Notes: a model not told the origin generated them from the letters alone. A stretch of DNA of 27,503 nucleotides from an uncultured Oscillospiraceae bacterium (GCA_910587205.1 CAJULZ010000021.1:1-27503), one strand, 5' to 3'. Shown: positions 1 through 7,852, counted from the first letter of the stretch. Program-made: numbers and translations.

Positions 1-481
1 CGGCGCAGGGCATTTCCCGCACCACGTCCAGCATCGGCCCCCAGCCCTGCTCCTCAATGGTGCGGCGCACCACCGCCCCGATGGACGCTTTCACGTCCTC
101 CGGGTCAAAAAAGGGTATCTCGAAGTCGGGGGACAGGTCAAACAGGGCTTGCGGGCCCCAGCCCCGCTCCCGCTCTATCCCCTTGGCCCACAGGGACAGG
201 GCGTAGGACAAGTACCACGCCGGGAAATACCCGGTGTAATGCTCCTTCCAGCCGCCGAAGCCGAAGTGGGGGAATACCAGCGCCGCCATAGCGTCCATGA
301 TTTCGTTTCGGAACTGCTGGCTCCCCAGGACTTCCTGCCATTCCGGGTCGTTGAACGCCCCCATGCGGCGGGGCAGTTTGCGGAGGGTGGGACAGCGCAT
401 CAGCAAATCATAGGGAAGAATGTAGACCAGGGGCAGATAGCGGAGCGGGGTGTCGCAGGGCAATTTGTAGGTAACGGACAC
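1..481 (-). CDS. Unrecognised protein, C-terminus cut by window edge
   Basis: An open frame runs leftward off the window, giving about 160 residues from a GTG start at 481. The start is supported by an AAGGAGG site seven bases upstream on the minus strand and by a good minus-strand promoter beyond it. The visible protein is rich in Trp, Tyr and Phe, begins SVTYKLPCDTPLRYLPL and contains segments such as FPHFGFGGWKEHYTGYFPAW. I see no clear transmembrane block, signal peptide or known catalytic motif, and I do not recognise the family. It is divergent from the AT-rich membrane gene at 653 and lies near recombinase remnants, so it may be cargo of a mobile element. The reading frame is well supported; the function is unknown. 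Confidence 0.6.
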   Translation of the reverse strand, partial: MSVTYKLPCDTPLRYLPLVYILPYDLLMRCPTLRKLPRRMGAFNDPEWQEVLGSQQFRNEIMDAMAALVFPHFGFGGWKEHYTGYFPAWYLSYALSLWAKGIERERGWGPQALFDLSPDFEIPFFDPEDVKASIGAVVRRTIEEQGWGPMLDVVREMPCA

Positions 482-535
482 GATAAAACCTCCTTTCTGA
501 GCGTGATTTATCTCTATCTAATTATTAACGACATA

Positions 536-564
536 AGTATACACTTTTTGTTCCTGTTTTTCAA
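536..564 (-). promoter_or_regulatory. Promoter of the truncated minus-strand gene
   Basis: On the minus strand, TTGAAA (559-564) is followed after exactly 17 bases by TATACT (536-541). Transcription would start near 529, leaving a leader of about 48 bases before the GTG start at 481. Confidence 0.6.
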
Positions 565-589
565 AAGAATTTTGGAGAGTACTGCTTTG

Positions 590-618
590 TTGCAAATGAA
601 AAGGAGTTATGCTATTAT
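590..618 (+). promoter_or_regulatory. Extended -10 promoter for the AT-rich membrane gene
   Basis: TTGCAA (590-595) and TATTAT (613-618) are separated by 17 bases. A TG dinucleotide at 610-611 makes an extended -10 element. The start point would be near 625, about 25 bases before the start codon. It is back to back with the minus-strand promoter at 536-564. Confidence 0.6.
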
Positions 619-652
619 AAGTTAGAAAATTGAACTTTGTGGAGGAGAAATG

Positions 653-1258
653 ATGAACCGAACAATTCCTCAAATCGGTGCGGCGATTGTTGCTGTCACA
701 GTTTTCCTTTTTGCTGTATGTCTGATTTTTGACTTTCCATTTGGCTCATACTTCGTGTGTATGTTTTTGCCCTTGGGATATATTATGATGGCAGTTGGAT
801 TTCAATTTGAATGTGACGAAAATCGACGGGTTCCTGTCAATATCGGTGTTGCTGTTGGTGTTATCTATGCAGTATTGGTTCTTCTGGTATATTTTGCACA
901 GACAACAAGTGTCCGATTGGAGAATTTGAATGAGCAAGCCATCAAAATATTAGATTTTCAGCGTGGTGGTCTGCTGTTCAACTATGATTTGCTTGGTTAT
1001 GGAATGATGGCTCTTTCCACATTTTTCATCGGCCTTTCTATCAACTCAAATTCCAAAAGAGACAAGTGGCTGAAATACTTGATGATGGTACACGGTATTT
1101 TCTTTATTAGTTGTTTTACTATGCCAATGACAGGAATATTTACGGGTATGGAAAATGGAGAAATTGGAAGCGGAGGAACTATTCCGCTATTATGCTGGTG
1201 TGCGTATTTCCTCCCTGTTGGTGTACTGTCATATAAGCATTTTCAGAAGGTTCAATGA
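653..1258 (+). CDS. Six-segment integral membrane protein of unknown function
   Basis: A 201-residue hydrophobic protein with about six predicted membrane spans (roughly residues 9-30, 35-52, 62-83, 112-130, 139-160 and 178-195). The connecting loop after the third span is polar and contains TTSVRLENLNEQ. I see no transporter or enzyme signature. Two ATGs lie in tandem at 650 and 653. The GGAGG at 641-645 is 4 bases from the first and 7 from the second, so the second is preferred. The gene is strikingly AT-rich, with AT-ending codons, compared with the GC-rich genes around it, which suggests recent acquisition, probably with the adjacent mobile-element genes. Membrane location is well supported; function is not known. 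Confidence 0.75.
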   Translation: MNRTIPQIGAAIVAVTVFLFAVCLIFDFPFGSYFVCMFLPLGYIMMAVGFQFECDENRRVPVNIGVAVGVIYAVLVLLVYFAQTTSVRLENLNEQAIKILDFQRGGLLFNYDLLGYGMMALSTFFIGLSINSNSKRDKWLKYLMMVHGIFFISCFTMPMTGIFTGMENGEIGSGGTIPLLCWCAYFLPVGVLSYKHFQKVQ

Positions 1259-1299
1259 TAGTCGCATTTACTTGGACTGTAGCAAACCCAGCCGGGGCC

Positions 1300-1341
1300 G
1301 TCAAGGTTAAAGTGCATGGCGCTTTCAGCGCCAACCTTGAC
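1300..1341. repeat. Nested inverted repeat in the mobile-element gap
   Basis: GTCAAGGTT (1300-1308) pairs with AACCTTGAC (1333-1341). Inside it, GGCGCT (1318-1323) pairs with AGCGCC (1327-1332). The result is a two-tier cruciform or hairpin. It belongs to a gene-free stretch of about 500 bases (1259-1766) that contains several such structures. Confidence 0.55.
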
Positions 1342-1372
1342 CGCCCCGCCCGGGTTCGCTTTGCGGTGGGTA

Positions 1373-1405
1373 AGGCGGGCAAGCACCAAGGGTGCTTGCC
1401 CGCCT
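1373..1405 (+). terminator. Perfect 15-bp hairpin, possible terminator
   Basis: Two perfect 15-base arms (1373-1387 and 1391-1405) surround a 3-base AAG loop. Downstream on the plus strand comes only a weak T-rich stretch (CCTTTGATTTT). It may end the transcript of the membrane gene at 653. It could equally be a structural element of a transfer region. Confidence 0.45.
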
Positions 1406-1605
1406 CCTTTGATTTTGGGTGCCGGGGGCGGTGTTCCTCCCGCCGGGGAGTGGCGGAAACTTACCCCAATTTGATGTACGTTTCGACACGGGGGACGAGG
1501 GACGGGGGCTTGTATACCTGCCGCCGCTCCCCGAAAACGGACAGGCTTTTTGTTCGCTCCCGCTCACAAAACCCCCGTCAGCCGCGCCAGCAGGTATAAC
1601 ACACT

Positions 1606-1657
1606 ACACCTTGCAAGCAAGGTCGTGTGCCAAAGGGGGGAAAACTCCCCCCTTTGG
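1606..1657. repeat. Tandem hairpins resembling a mobilisation (oriT-like) region
   Basis: The palindrome ACCTTGC-AA-GCAAGGT (about 1608-1623) is followed at once by a strong hairpin. That hairpin's 12-base arms (1630-1641 and 1646-1657) enclose an AAAC loop and consist of CCAAA plus a G-run and its complement. Closely spaced inverted repeats of this kind often mark relaxase nicking regions in clostridial mobile elements. No relaxase gene is in the window, so the assignment is inference. Apart from the listed hairpins and the promoter, the gap from 1259 to 1766 shows no convincing gene. Confidence 0.35.
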
Positions 1658-1713
1658 AAACCCCCACCCACATCAATCCATCTATCAATCCACCCTGCAA
1701 TTCAATATATGGA

Positions 1714-1742
1714 TTGACACGAGCGACAAATTGTGATACAAT
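1714..1742 (+). promoter_or_regulatory. Strong promoter of the XRE regulator and recombinase
   Basis: A consensus TTGACA (1714-1719) is followed after 17 bases by TACAAT (1737-1742), with TG at 1734-1735 as an extended -10. The start point would fall near 1749, which argues against the ATG at 1749 and for the one at 1767. The 9-base odd palindrome ACAA-A-TTGT (1726-1734) sits in the spacer and could be an operator for the XRE protein itself. Confidence 0.75.
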
Positions 1743-1766
1743 AGGAGCATGAAGGAGGCGAGAGCC

Positions 1767-2123
1767 ATGAGCGAGATAGGCGCCAGACTGCGGACGCTCC
1801 GGGAGGGAATCGGCCTCTCCCAAGCCAAGTTCGGAAAGATTGCGGGGATTCCCCAGGCCACCATCAACCGATATGAAACGGGGTATTCCTCCGCCCCCAT
1901 TAAGGTGCTGATTTGGTATGCGGATTACTTTGACGTGTCCATGGACTACCTCTGCTGCCGCACCGACAAACCCCAGGGCAGGCTGTATGAGTTCAAGCCG
2001 AGAATCCTTGAGGAAGATAAGGATATGAAGCAGTTCGTGGAGATGTGCTTTGACCCCAAATCCCCCATGAATGACCGACTGAAAAAGACTATCATCGAAA
2101 TGCTGGAAGGGGTGAAGAAATGA
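1767..2123 (+). CDS. XRE-family helix-turn-helix regulator
   Basis: A 118-residue DNA-binding protein. The N-terminal 65 residues form a classic HTH_3/XRE domain (RLRTLREGIGLSQAKFGKIA, then PQATINRYE). The C-terminal half is short, polar and probably used for dimerisation. The start at 1767 is chosen because AAGGAGG (1752-1758) lies 8 bases upstream. The alternative ATG at 1749 is almost on top of its own site and at the predicted transcription start. Its stop overlaps the recombinase ATG as ATGA, indicating translational coupling. Regulators paired this way with serine recombinases are common on clostridial integrative elements, where they control excision or transfer; that role is inferred here. 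Confidence 0.85.
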   Translation: MSEIGARLRTLREGIGLSQAKFGKIAGIPQATINRYETGYSSAPIKVLIWYADYFDVSMDYLCCRTDKPQGRLYEFKPRILEEDKDMKQFVEMCFDPKSPMNDRLKKTIIEMLEGVKK

Positions 2124-3121
2124 AGGCCGTGATATACGCCCGGTATTCCAGCGACAACCAGCGGGAGGAAAGCATAGAGGGCCAAATCCGGGAGTGTACT
2201 GCCTTTGCCGAAAAGAACGGTGTCACCGTCCTGCGGCACTACATCGACCGGGCCTTTTCCGCCAAGACGGACAACCGCCGATACATCGGGGAGTACACCT
2301 ACCGGGACATTGTGGTGCCGGAGGGCATTCCCGCCATCGTTCCCCAAGACCTCTTTGACCGGGTGCAGGAACGGCTGGCGAAGAACAAAAAGGCCCCGGC
2401 CCGCCACAAGGCCGAGGACGATTACTTACTGACCACCAAGCTGTTCTGCGGCTACTGCGGGGCATATCTCTGCGGCGAGAGCGGCACCAGCCACACGGGG
2501 AATACCCACCACTATTACAAGTGCGTGTCCGTGAAGAAGAAGCGGACGGAGTGCCACAAGAAGTCTGTCCGCAAGGAATGGATAGAGGATTTGGTGGTGG
2601 GCGAAACCATGAAGATGGTGATGGACGACAAGGCGATAGAGGCCATCGTGTCCATGCTGGTGGAGTTGCAGGACAGGGAGAATGTGAATTTGCCGCTGTA
2701 TGAACAGCAGTTGCGGGAAGCGGATATCGCCATTCAAAACCTGTTGAACGCCATCCAGCAGGGAATCCTTACCAAGTCCACCAAGGGACGGCTGGAAGAA
2801 TTAGAGGCCGCAAAGGAGGAATTGGAAACCCGCATTGCCTGTGAAAAGCTGGCGAAGCCCAAGGTGAGCGCCGAGTTTATGACCTTCTGGCTCCACCGCT
2901 TTCGCAAGCTGGACGTGCGGCAGAAGGCCCACAGGAAGATGTTGATTGATACTTTCATCAACGCTATTTTCCTCTATGATGACAAGATGGTGATAACCTT
3001 CAACTACAAGGAAGGGACGGACACGGTTACATTCGATGACCTCAAAGCCACACCTGCGGCGGGAAAAACTGGTTCGGATTTGGATTGCTTAACGGCACCA
3101 CATCGGGGTAAAGCCCGCCCC

Positions 3122-3158
3122 GTAAAAGAATCCCACCCTTTGGGTGGGATTCTTTTAC
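3122..3158 (+). terminator. Perfect 17-bp hairpin after the recombinase
   Basis: Perfect 17-base arms (3122-3138 and 3142-3158) with a TTT loop. The right arm ends in TTCTTTTAC, giving the T-rich end of an intrinsic terminator, and the left arm is A-rich, so it could act in both directions. It lies inside the extended recombinase frame. This supports the natural coding end being just upstream, before the frame ran into downstream DNA. Confidence 0.7.
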
Positions 3159-3269
3159 TTTGCGCCCTTGCTCCTCCGTTCCCCATGAAAGCTGGAGGCG
3201 CTTTCGCGGGGGCCCCGTTGTGTCCGGCCTGCGGTCAAAAGGACAAACGGCGGCATAAAGCGGCTGGTG

Positions 3270-3298
3270 TAGACTTATCGCAGTTTACATGGTATCAT
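3270..3298 (+). promoter_or_regulatory. Promoter of the DUF1801 gene
   Basis: TAGACT (3270-3275) is followed after 17 bases by TATCAT (3293-3298), with TG at 3290-3291 forming an extended -10. The start would be near 3305, just before the ribosome-binding site at 3305-3310. Confidence 0.5.
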
Positions 3299-3317
3299 AG
3301 TACTGGGAGGGATACCT

Positions 3318-3722
3318 ATGTGGAAGTGCCCGAAGTGTGGCCGGGAGTTCAAAAATCAGGAGCAGGGACATTACTGCCTCAAGCCGAACAATATCGATGA
3401 GTACATTGCCTTTCAGGACGAACTAACGCGGCCCTATCTACAGGCGGTGCGAGAGGCGATCCGCCGGGCTGTCCCGGAGGCCCAGGAGCGGATCTCGTGG
3501 AGTATGCCCACCTTTTGGGACGGACGCAATGTGATTCAATTTGCCGCATCGAAGAAGCACCTCGGCCTCTATCCGGGCCCGGAGGCGGTGAAGGAGTTTC
3601 AGGACAGGCTGGCGGACTATGAAACCAGCAAGGGGACGATCCGGCTGCCATATCGTGAGCCGGTTCCGCTGGAGTTGATCGCGGACATCGCAAAATGGTG
3701 CTGGGAACAGTACAAATGTTGA
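3318..3722 (+). CDS. DUF1801/YdhG-like protein with N-terminal zinc ribbon
   Basis: A 134-residue protein starting at ATG 3318 after GGGAGG (3305-3310). Residues 1-20 hold CPKC and HYC, a small zinc-ribbon-like cluster. Residues 25-130 match the DUF1801/YdhG fold, with the typical stretches ISWSMPTFW, KKHLGLYPG and KGTIRLPY. Members are small cytosolic proteins related to frataxin-like iron-binding folds; their biochemical role is poorly defined. It has its own promoter and terminator, so it is a single-gene unit. It overlaps the run-on tail of the recombinase pseudogene in a different frame, which supports that tail being non-functional. Confidence 0.8.
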   Translation: MWKCPKCGREFKNQEQGHYCLKPNNIDEYIAFQDELTRPYLQAVREAIRRAVPEAQERISWSMPTFWDGRNVIQFAASKKHLGLYPGPEAVKEFQDRLADYETSKGTIRLPYREPVPLELIADIAKWCWEQYKC

Positions 3723-3738
3723 TATCTGAAGCATTTGA

Positions 3739-3767
3739 GCCGTCTGCCGCTTGGCAGGCGGCTTTTT
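3739..3767 (+). terminator. Intrinsic terminator of the DUF1801 gene
   Basis: GCCGTCTGCC pairs with GGCAGGCGGC (one G-T wobble) around a GCTT loop and is followed directly by TTTTT. It lies 17 bases after the stop codon. Confidence 0.85.
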
Positions 3768-3879
3768 ACGTGGGAGGTGAAGATTAACCTTCAGAGCATC
3801 AAAGAGAAAAGACCTGTGGGTAAACTTGCGAAAGAAAAGATCCAGGCCGCGCCGAAGGAACTGTCCCGGCCCGCAGGAT

Positions 3880-4017
3880 GGAGCGCCCGATCCTGTGGGG
3901 ATCGTGGAAAAGGCGGAGAACGGCAGGGTGCATGCCATGGAGGGGAACTCCGGGGATCAGCGCCGCCAAAGGAGCTGCCCTATGGGAGATTATGAGATTT
4001 ATGGATATGGAAAATTA
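3880..4017 (+). pseudogene. CHAP-domain (peptidoglycan amidase) C-terminal remnant
   Basis: In one plus frame, translation from about 3890 gives APDPVGIVEKAENGRV, then MEGNSGD and YEIYGYG. This is the recognisable end of CHAP-domain amidases (normally DHVGIVE..VEGNS.D..GYG). The usual His before VGIVE is Pro here, and no N-terminal catalytic Cys half is present upstream. It is a decayed fragment rather than a gene, consistent with the surrounding mobile-element debris. The remainder of 3770-4046 shows no other supportable feature. Confidence 0.6.
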
Positions 4018-4046
4018 ACTTAAATTCTATACATAAGTTGTTAAGA

Positions 4047-5438
4047 CTAATCGTTAGGTTCCCTCCCCGCAGGAAGGTCATTATTTTGAATCCCGGTTTT
4101 CATGCCGTGCCAGTAGGGCAGAACCAGGGCCAGAGCGGTCAGCATTGACAAGGCGTCCGAGATAGGAGTTGCCCAAGGGATGCCGTCCGCGCCGGCAGCG
4201 GCGTTCATTAAAAACATAAAAGGGATATCCAACCCTCCCTTGCGCAGCAGGGACAGCAGCAACGGCCGTCCCTTCTGCCCGGTGGCCTGGAAGATGCAGA
4301 TGGTCATCATGGTGATGGATACCGCGGGGCAAGTGAGACAGATTACCCGCAAAAAGTGTTGGCCGTAGGCCACGGTGACTTCGTCCGCGAGGAAGGCCCG
4401 GATTACCAGGGGGGCACAGGCGGACAGCGCCGCAGCGCCGCCCACTGCGATGGAGCAGCTGTGGAGAAAGGCGGTTTTTATGGCTTCGCGCATCCGATCA
4501 CAGCGGCCCGCGGCATAGCAGTAGCCGATGAGGGGGAGCACCCCCTGGGTCATGCCGTTGGAGACGGCGGTAACCAGCATATCGATTTTCTTGGCAATCC
4601 CCATCCCGGCAATGGCCTGGTTGGAGTAGGACACCACCAGCTTGTTCAGCGTCAGGTTGGACACGGTGCTCATCAGCATCATCAGGAAGCTGGGAAAGCC
4701 CACTAAAAGGACGTCCCCGGGGATCCTGCCGCTCAGGGTAAAGTGTTTCGGGGAAAATCGGATCACCATATTCCCGCGGCGGCGCAGGATCAGGAGGACA
4801 AAGTAGAGCAGGGCGGCAGCGTTGGACAGCATGGTGGCCAGTGCCGCTCCCATTACGCCCAGCCCAAGGCCAAAGATCAAAATGGGGTCCAGGACAATGT
4901 TCAGGATGCCGCCCATGGCGATGCCGGCGCTGGATCGCAGGGAATCGCCCTCCGCCCGCACCAGATGGGCCAGGCAGGCGCTGAGCACCGTGGGGACGCC
5001 GCCCAGCACGGTGGTCCAGAGTACGTAGTCGGCGCAGTACCGGTAGGTGCCCGAATCCGCCCCCAGCCAGGAGAGCAGGGCCGGGCGCAGCAGCCAGATG
5101 ACGGCGGAGTAGGCGGCGGCGGCCGCGGCGGCGGCCCAGATGCTGAAGGCCGCGCCCTGACAGGCCTTGTCCCGATCCCCGGCCCCCAGGCTCCGGGAGA
5201 TGAGGCTGGAGCCGCCGATGCCGAACAGGTTGGCGATGCCGGTGAGCATGAAGAACAGGGGGAGGGACAGGGTAGCGGCGGCTACCTGGTCGGGGTCGTT
5301 CATCTGCCCGATAAAAAAGGTGTCCGCCATGTTGTAGACCACTGTGATGATCTGGCTGATTACCGTGGGCAGGATGAGGGCCAGCACCGCCCTGCGCACC
5401 GGGGTGTGCTCGAATAGTTCTGTCTGATCTGTTTTCAT
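4047..5438 (-). CDS. MATE-family multidrug/cation antiporter
   Basis: A 463-residue, 12-span membrane protein with two MatE repeats. It shows the family hallmarks near the N-terminus (LPTVISQIITVVYNMADTFF, then GGSSLISRSLGAGD) and a repeat-like LLVGFPSFLMML in the second half. MATE proteins export organic cations or drugs in exchange for Na+ or H+ in the cytoplasmic membrane. The ATG at 5438 is chosen over an upstream in-frame ATG at 5504 because GGAGG lies 6 bases before it and the MATE fold begins right after. It lies downstream of the MBL gene on the same strand, but separated by 134 bases holding a large hairpin, so it may be only partly co-transcribed. No separate promoter is obvious. 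The family is firm; the substrate is unknown. Confidence 0.92.
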   Translation of the reverse strand: MKTDQTELFEHTPVRRAVLALILPTVISQIITVVYNMADTFFIGQMNDPDQVAAATLSLPLFFMLTGIANLFGIGGSSLISRSLGAGDRDKACQGAAFSIWAAAAAAAAYSAVIWLLRPALLSWLGADSGTYRYCADYVLWTTVLGGVPTVLSACLAHLVRAEGDSLRSSAGIAMGGILNIVLDPILIFGLGLGVMGAALATMLSNAAALLYFVLLILRRRGNMVIRFSPKHFTLSGRIPGDVLLVGFPSFLMMLMSTVSNLTLNKLVVSYSNQAIAGMGIAKKIDMLVTAVSNGMTQGVLPLIGYCYAAGRCDRMREAIKTAFLHSCSIAVGGAAALSACAPLVIRAFLADEVTVAYGQHFLRVICLTCPAVSITMMTICIFQATGQKGRPLLLSLLRKGGLDIPFMFLMNAAAGADGIPWATPISDALSMLTALALVLPYWHGMKTGIQNNDLPAGREPND

Positions 5439-5502
5439 GCGATGCCTCCAGTCTTTCGCGATGGGCGCGGCCTGGACGCCGCGCACCGTGTCCGGGTACG
5501 TC

Positions 5503-5543
5503 ACAGCAGCCGGGAAGCACGGGGGGTGCTTTCCGGCTGCTGT
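5503..5543. terminator. 18-bp hairpin between MBL gene and MATE gene
   Basis: Arms 5503-5520 and 5526-5543 are complementary except for one G-T pair, around a GGGGG loop. On the minus strand it lies 30 bases past the MBL stop with no clear T-run. On the plus strand it is followed by TTTGT. It may act as a leaky terminator or transcript-end stabiliser at the end of the MFS-to-MBL operon. Confidence 0.45.
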
Positions 5544-5572
5544 TTGTGGAATGGGACAGTTATCCCGCCCGC

Positions 5573-6436
5573 TCAGTCGATGGGGCAGGGGCCGGGCTTG
5601 GGGTTCATCTTGGCTGCGCAGAAGTCGTAGAACATCCGGGCGTAGCGGTGGCAGGCGTCTTTGCCGATCACGAAGGGGTTGGCCACGCCGTCGGTGATGT
5701 GCTGGATCACCGCCAGCCGCTCGATGCCGTTGTCGATGATGGGGTGGTTGGACACCTCGCAGTCACAGCCGTACTTGTCGCACGCCTCCACGAAGTGGAC
5801 GGCGGAGCGCAGGTACTGCTCCTGCCACTCCCGCTTGCGGGGCACGCCGGTGCCGCCCCAGGTGCAGCACATATGGGGCCGGCCCTCGTCGGTAACGGGG
5901 AAGATGAAAGACAGCACGCTGGGGGAGTGGCCGCCGGTGCCCACACAGTGGACGGTGGTGCCGCCCAGCACGAAGTCGTCTCCGTCCTCCAGAAAGTCGG
6001 TCACCTCAAAGGGGATGGGGTTGTGATCGTCGTCCTCGGGAAGGTTCATGTAGTAGTCATACTCCGCCTTGGACATATAGATCCTGGCCCCGTATTTCTC
6101 CCGGAAGTAGCCCGCATTGCCGAAGTGGTCGAAGTGGCCGTGGGTGATGAGGATGGCCTTGATGTTTTGGGGGTCCAGCCCCAGCTTGCGCAGACCGTCT
6201 TCCACCAGCTCGATGTACTTGGGGTAGGGGTACAGGTTGTCGATGAGAATCAGCCCCTCGGTGGTCTCCAGCACGAAGCACCACACGAAGGTGTCGCCGA
6301 TGGCGGACAGCTGGTCAAAAATACGGGTGGGTTCGATATCGTCGGCGGGGACGGGGCCCAGCACCTTCGGGGGAGGGGGCGCCTTGTGGAACTTCTTTAC
6401 CCGCCAGGTCTTTCTGATTTCAAACTTTTCTGCCAT
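5573..6436 (-). CDS. MBL-fold metallohydrolase 1
   Basis: A 287-residue cytosolic protein with no signal peptide. The metal site is complete: H99-x-H101-x-D103-H104 (HGHFDH), then His170 in GTGGHSPS and His231 in SNHP. This pattern matches the B3-like/general hydrolase arm of the metallo-beta-lactamase superfamily, whose members hydrolyse lactams, lactones, esters or thioesters. AAGGAG lies 9 bases before the ATG. It is a clear paralogue of the gene at 7853: both share DHFGNA.YFREKYG, GRPH.C..WGGTG and DGV.NPFVIG. The two flank a carboxylate-type carrier in one apparent operon, suggesting hydrolysis of a compound related to the transported acid. The substrate cannot be told from sequence. Confidence 0.88.
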   Translation of the reverse strand: MAEKFEIRKTWRVKKFHKAPPPPKVLGPVPADDIEPTRIFDQLSAIGDTFVWCFVLETTEGLILIDNLYPYPKYIELVEDGLRKLGLDPQNIKAILITHGHFDHFGNAGYFREKYGARIYMSKAEYDYYMNLPEDDDHNPIPFEVTDFLEDGDDFVLGGTTVHCVGTGGHSPSVLSFIFPVTDEGRPHMCCTWGGTGVPRKREWQEQYLRSAVHFVEACDKYGCDCEVSNHPIIDNGIERLAVIQHITDGVANPFVIGKDACHRYARMFYDFCAAKMNPKPGPCPID

Positions 6437-6497
6437 GTTGATTGACTCCTTTCGATTCTATAAAAAGTGACAGGGTTCAGATTGGATTCCGGCCCCC

Positions 6498-7817
6498 TCA
6501 GTAGTACCAGCCGGCGAACAGGCCGGACACCAGGTTCAGGATACCGGAGGCGGCCAGCACCGCCATGAAGATGGGGCCGAGTATGGCCAGGGCAAACATA
6601 TTGCGCGAGTATACATCTTGATCTTTTGCCTCCACCGTGGACAGGAAGGCCGCGCCGGAGCTGGAAATGGGGGAGATGCCGGAGGCGGCCAGCCCCACGG
6701 CCACGCAGCTGATATACACCAGCGCCTGGGCAGGGGCGGCGGCCATGGCCGCTGCCATGGGGAAGAGCATGGGCTGCACCGTGGGCGCCGCCACGAAGAA
6801 ACTCAGCGCGGCGCTGATGAGGATGAGCACCGGGGCGATGAGCCACGTGGGCACCGCGTTGGCCACGCTGGTACACAGCTCCTGGAGGCCCGCCTGCTGG
6901 GCGGTTTTGATGAGCATGGTCACGCCGATCACCATTACCATGGGCTTGAGGGCTACCCGGCGCACCATGTCGTTCCAGTTGTCCAGCCCAAGCACAATCA
7001 GAAGCAGGATGCCGCAGATAAAGACCACGTGGCTGCCTATGATTGTGGCCAGCGCGTTGGTGAACTCCCCCGGGGCCGCGGACTTGAGAAGGGGCGGCAG
7101 CACAAACAGCACCACCGTGAAGGCCAGCAGGCCGAAGCTCTTTTTCTGTGCCGGGGTGATTTCCAGCTGCTGGGCGTTTCCCTGGAAGGCCGTGTTTTTC
7201 ACCTTCCAGCTCCTGGTGGCTACGTAGATGACCAGGTGCAGAAGGGTGAGCATCAGCAGGGTGTTGAACCAGGCGGCCATGCTGATGCCGGCGGCGTTTT
7301 CCAGGCCCATGTCCGAGAAAATGCCGGCTCTGGTAAAGGCGTCCAGGCCGATGAAGGGGTTGAGCGAGCCGGCCATGAAGGGCAGATAGGCGGTGGAAAC
7401 GGCCATCAGGGTGTTCCCGCCGCCCTCCTTGGCGATCATGAACACCAGGGGACCGATGATGTACCGCAGGGCGCCGCCGTCCAGGAAGATGTAGAGCAGG
7501 GTGCACAGGGCGTACATGATCCAGGGGTAGAGCTTCATGTTCCCCTTGATGACGCCCAGTACCTTGTGGGCGATGATCTGGGAGGTGCCGTTTGCGGTGA
7601 ACACGGAGAAGTAGGCCATGGCCAGGAGCAGGGGCATCACGATGGTGCTGGGGAAATAGGAGGTGATGACCTTGTTGGCCGCCATGCCAAAGGCGAGATA
7701 GGAGATGATAAAGGCCGCCAGCATACAGGTGATCCCAAGCGGGAATTTGAGCTTGCTGTCCAGGAGGATGGCCGCGATCAGGCAGACAGCACAGGCGAAA
7801 ATGATGCCGAGGTTCAT
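6498..7817 (-). CDS. MatC/SLC13-like (ion transporter superfamily) carboxylate carrier
   Basis: A 439-residue protein with about 11-12 hydrophobic spans. The segment SYFPSTIVMPLLLAMAYF followed by ANGT resembles the MatC/dicarboxylate-carrier N-terminal family, and the Pro-Ser-rich re-entrant loops (AGSLNPFIGLDAF and ASGISPISSSGAAF) fit the ion-transporter superfamily. Such carriers move di- or monocarboxylates across the cytoplasmic membrane, often with Na+ or H+. GGAAGGAG precedes the ATG at 7817 by 7 bases. It lies between two paralogous MBL-fold hydrolases, 35 bases from the upstream one and 61 from the downstream one. A carboxylic acid substrate is an inference from family and context. 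Confidence 0.8.
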   Translation of the reverse strand: MNLGIIFACAVCLIAAILLDSKLKFPLGITCMLAAFIISYLAFGMAANKVITSYFPSTIVMPLLLAMAYFSVFTANGTSQIIAHKVLGVIKGNMKLYPWIMYALCTLLYIFLDGGALRYIIGPLVFMIAKEGGGNTLMAVSTAYLPFMAGSLNPFIGLDAFTRAGIFSDMGLENAAGISMAAWFNTLLMLTLLHLVIYVATRSWKVKNTAFQGNAQQLEITPAQKKSFGLLAFTVVLFVLPPLLKSAAPGEFTNALATIIGSHVVFICGILLLIVLGLDNWNDMVRRVALKPMVMVIGVTMLIKTAQQAGLQELCTSVANAVPTWLIAPVLILISAALSFFVAAPTVQPMLFPMAAAMAAAPAQALVYISCVAVGLAASGISPISSSGAAFLSTVEAKDQDVYSRNMFALAILGPIFMAVLAASGILNLVSGLFAGWYY

Positions 7818-7852
7818 TCCAATTCTCCTTCCGAATCTCTCTCGGAGCGTAT

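Larger units (their letters stand above)
2120..3400 (+). pseudogene. Large serine recombinase with internal in-frame deletion
   Basis: The N-terminus (about residues 1-53) has the resolvase signature YARYSSDNQ with the candidate nucleophile Ser10. After TDNR the frame jumps directly to RYIGEY, which in intact relatives lies in the middle of the recombinase domain. Roughly 150 residues are therefore missing, including the catalytic arginine/DRFAR region and the long helix. The zinc ribbon (CGYCGAYLCGES, later Cys pairs near residues 134-144) and the coiled coil (about 195-245) remain. The frame also continues past the usual family C-terminus (GSDLDC) straight through a hairpin at 3122-3158 to a stop at 3400. 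It is translationally coupled to the XRE gene. It is unlikely to be catalytically active; the DNA-binding half could persist. Confidence 0.8.

Noticed and set aside
149..625. Plus-strand open frame over the start of the window
   Set aside because: It crosses the divergent promoters and opposes the minus-strand gene that has a good ribosome-binding site and promoter.
1255..1736. Small open frames in the hairpin-rich gap on both strands
   Set aside because: They translate across perfect hairpins, have no ribosome-binding sites and show no family resemblance.
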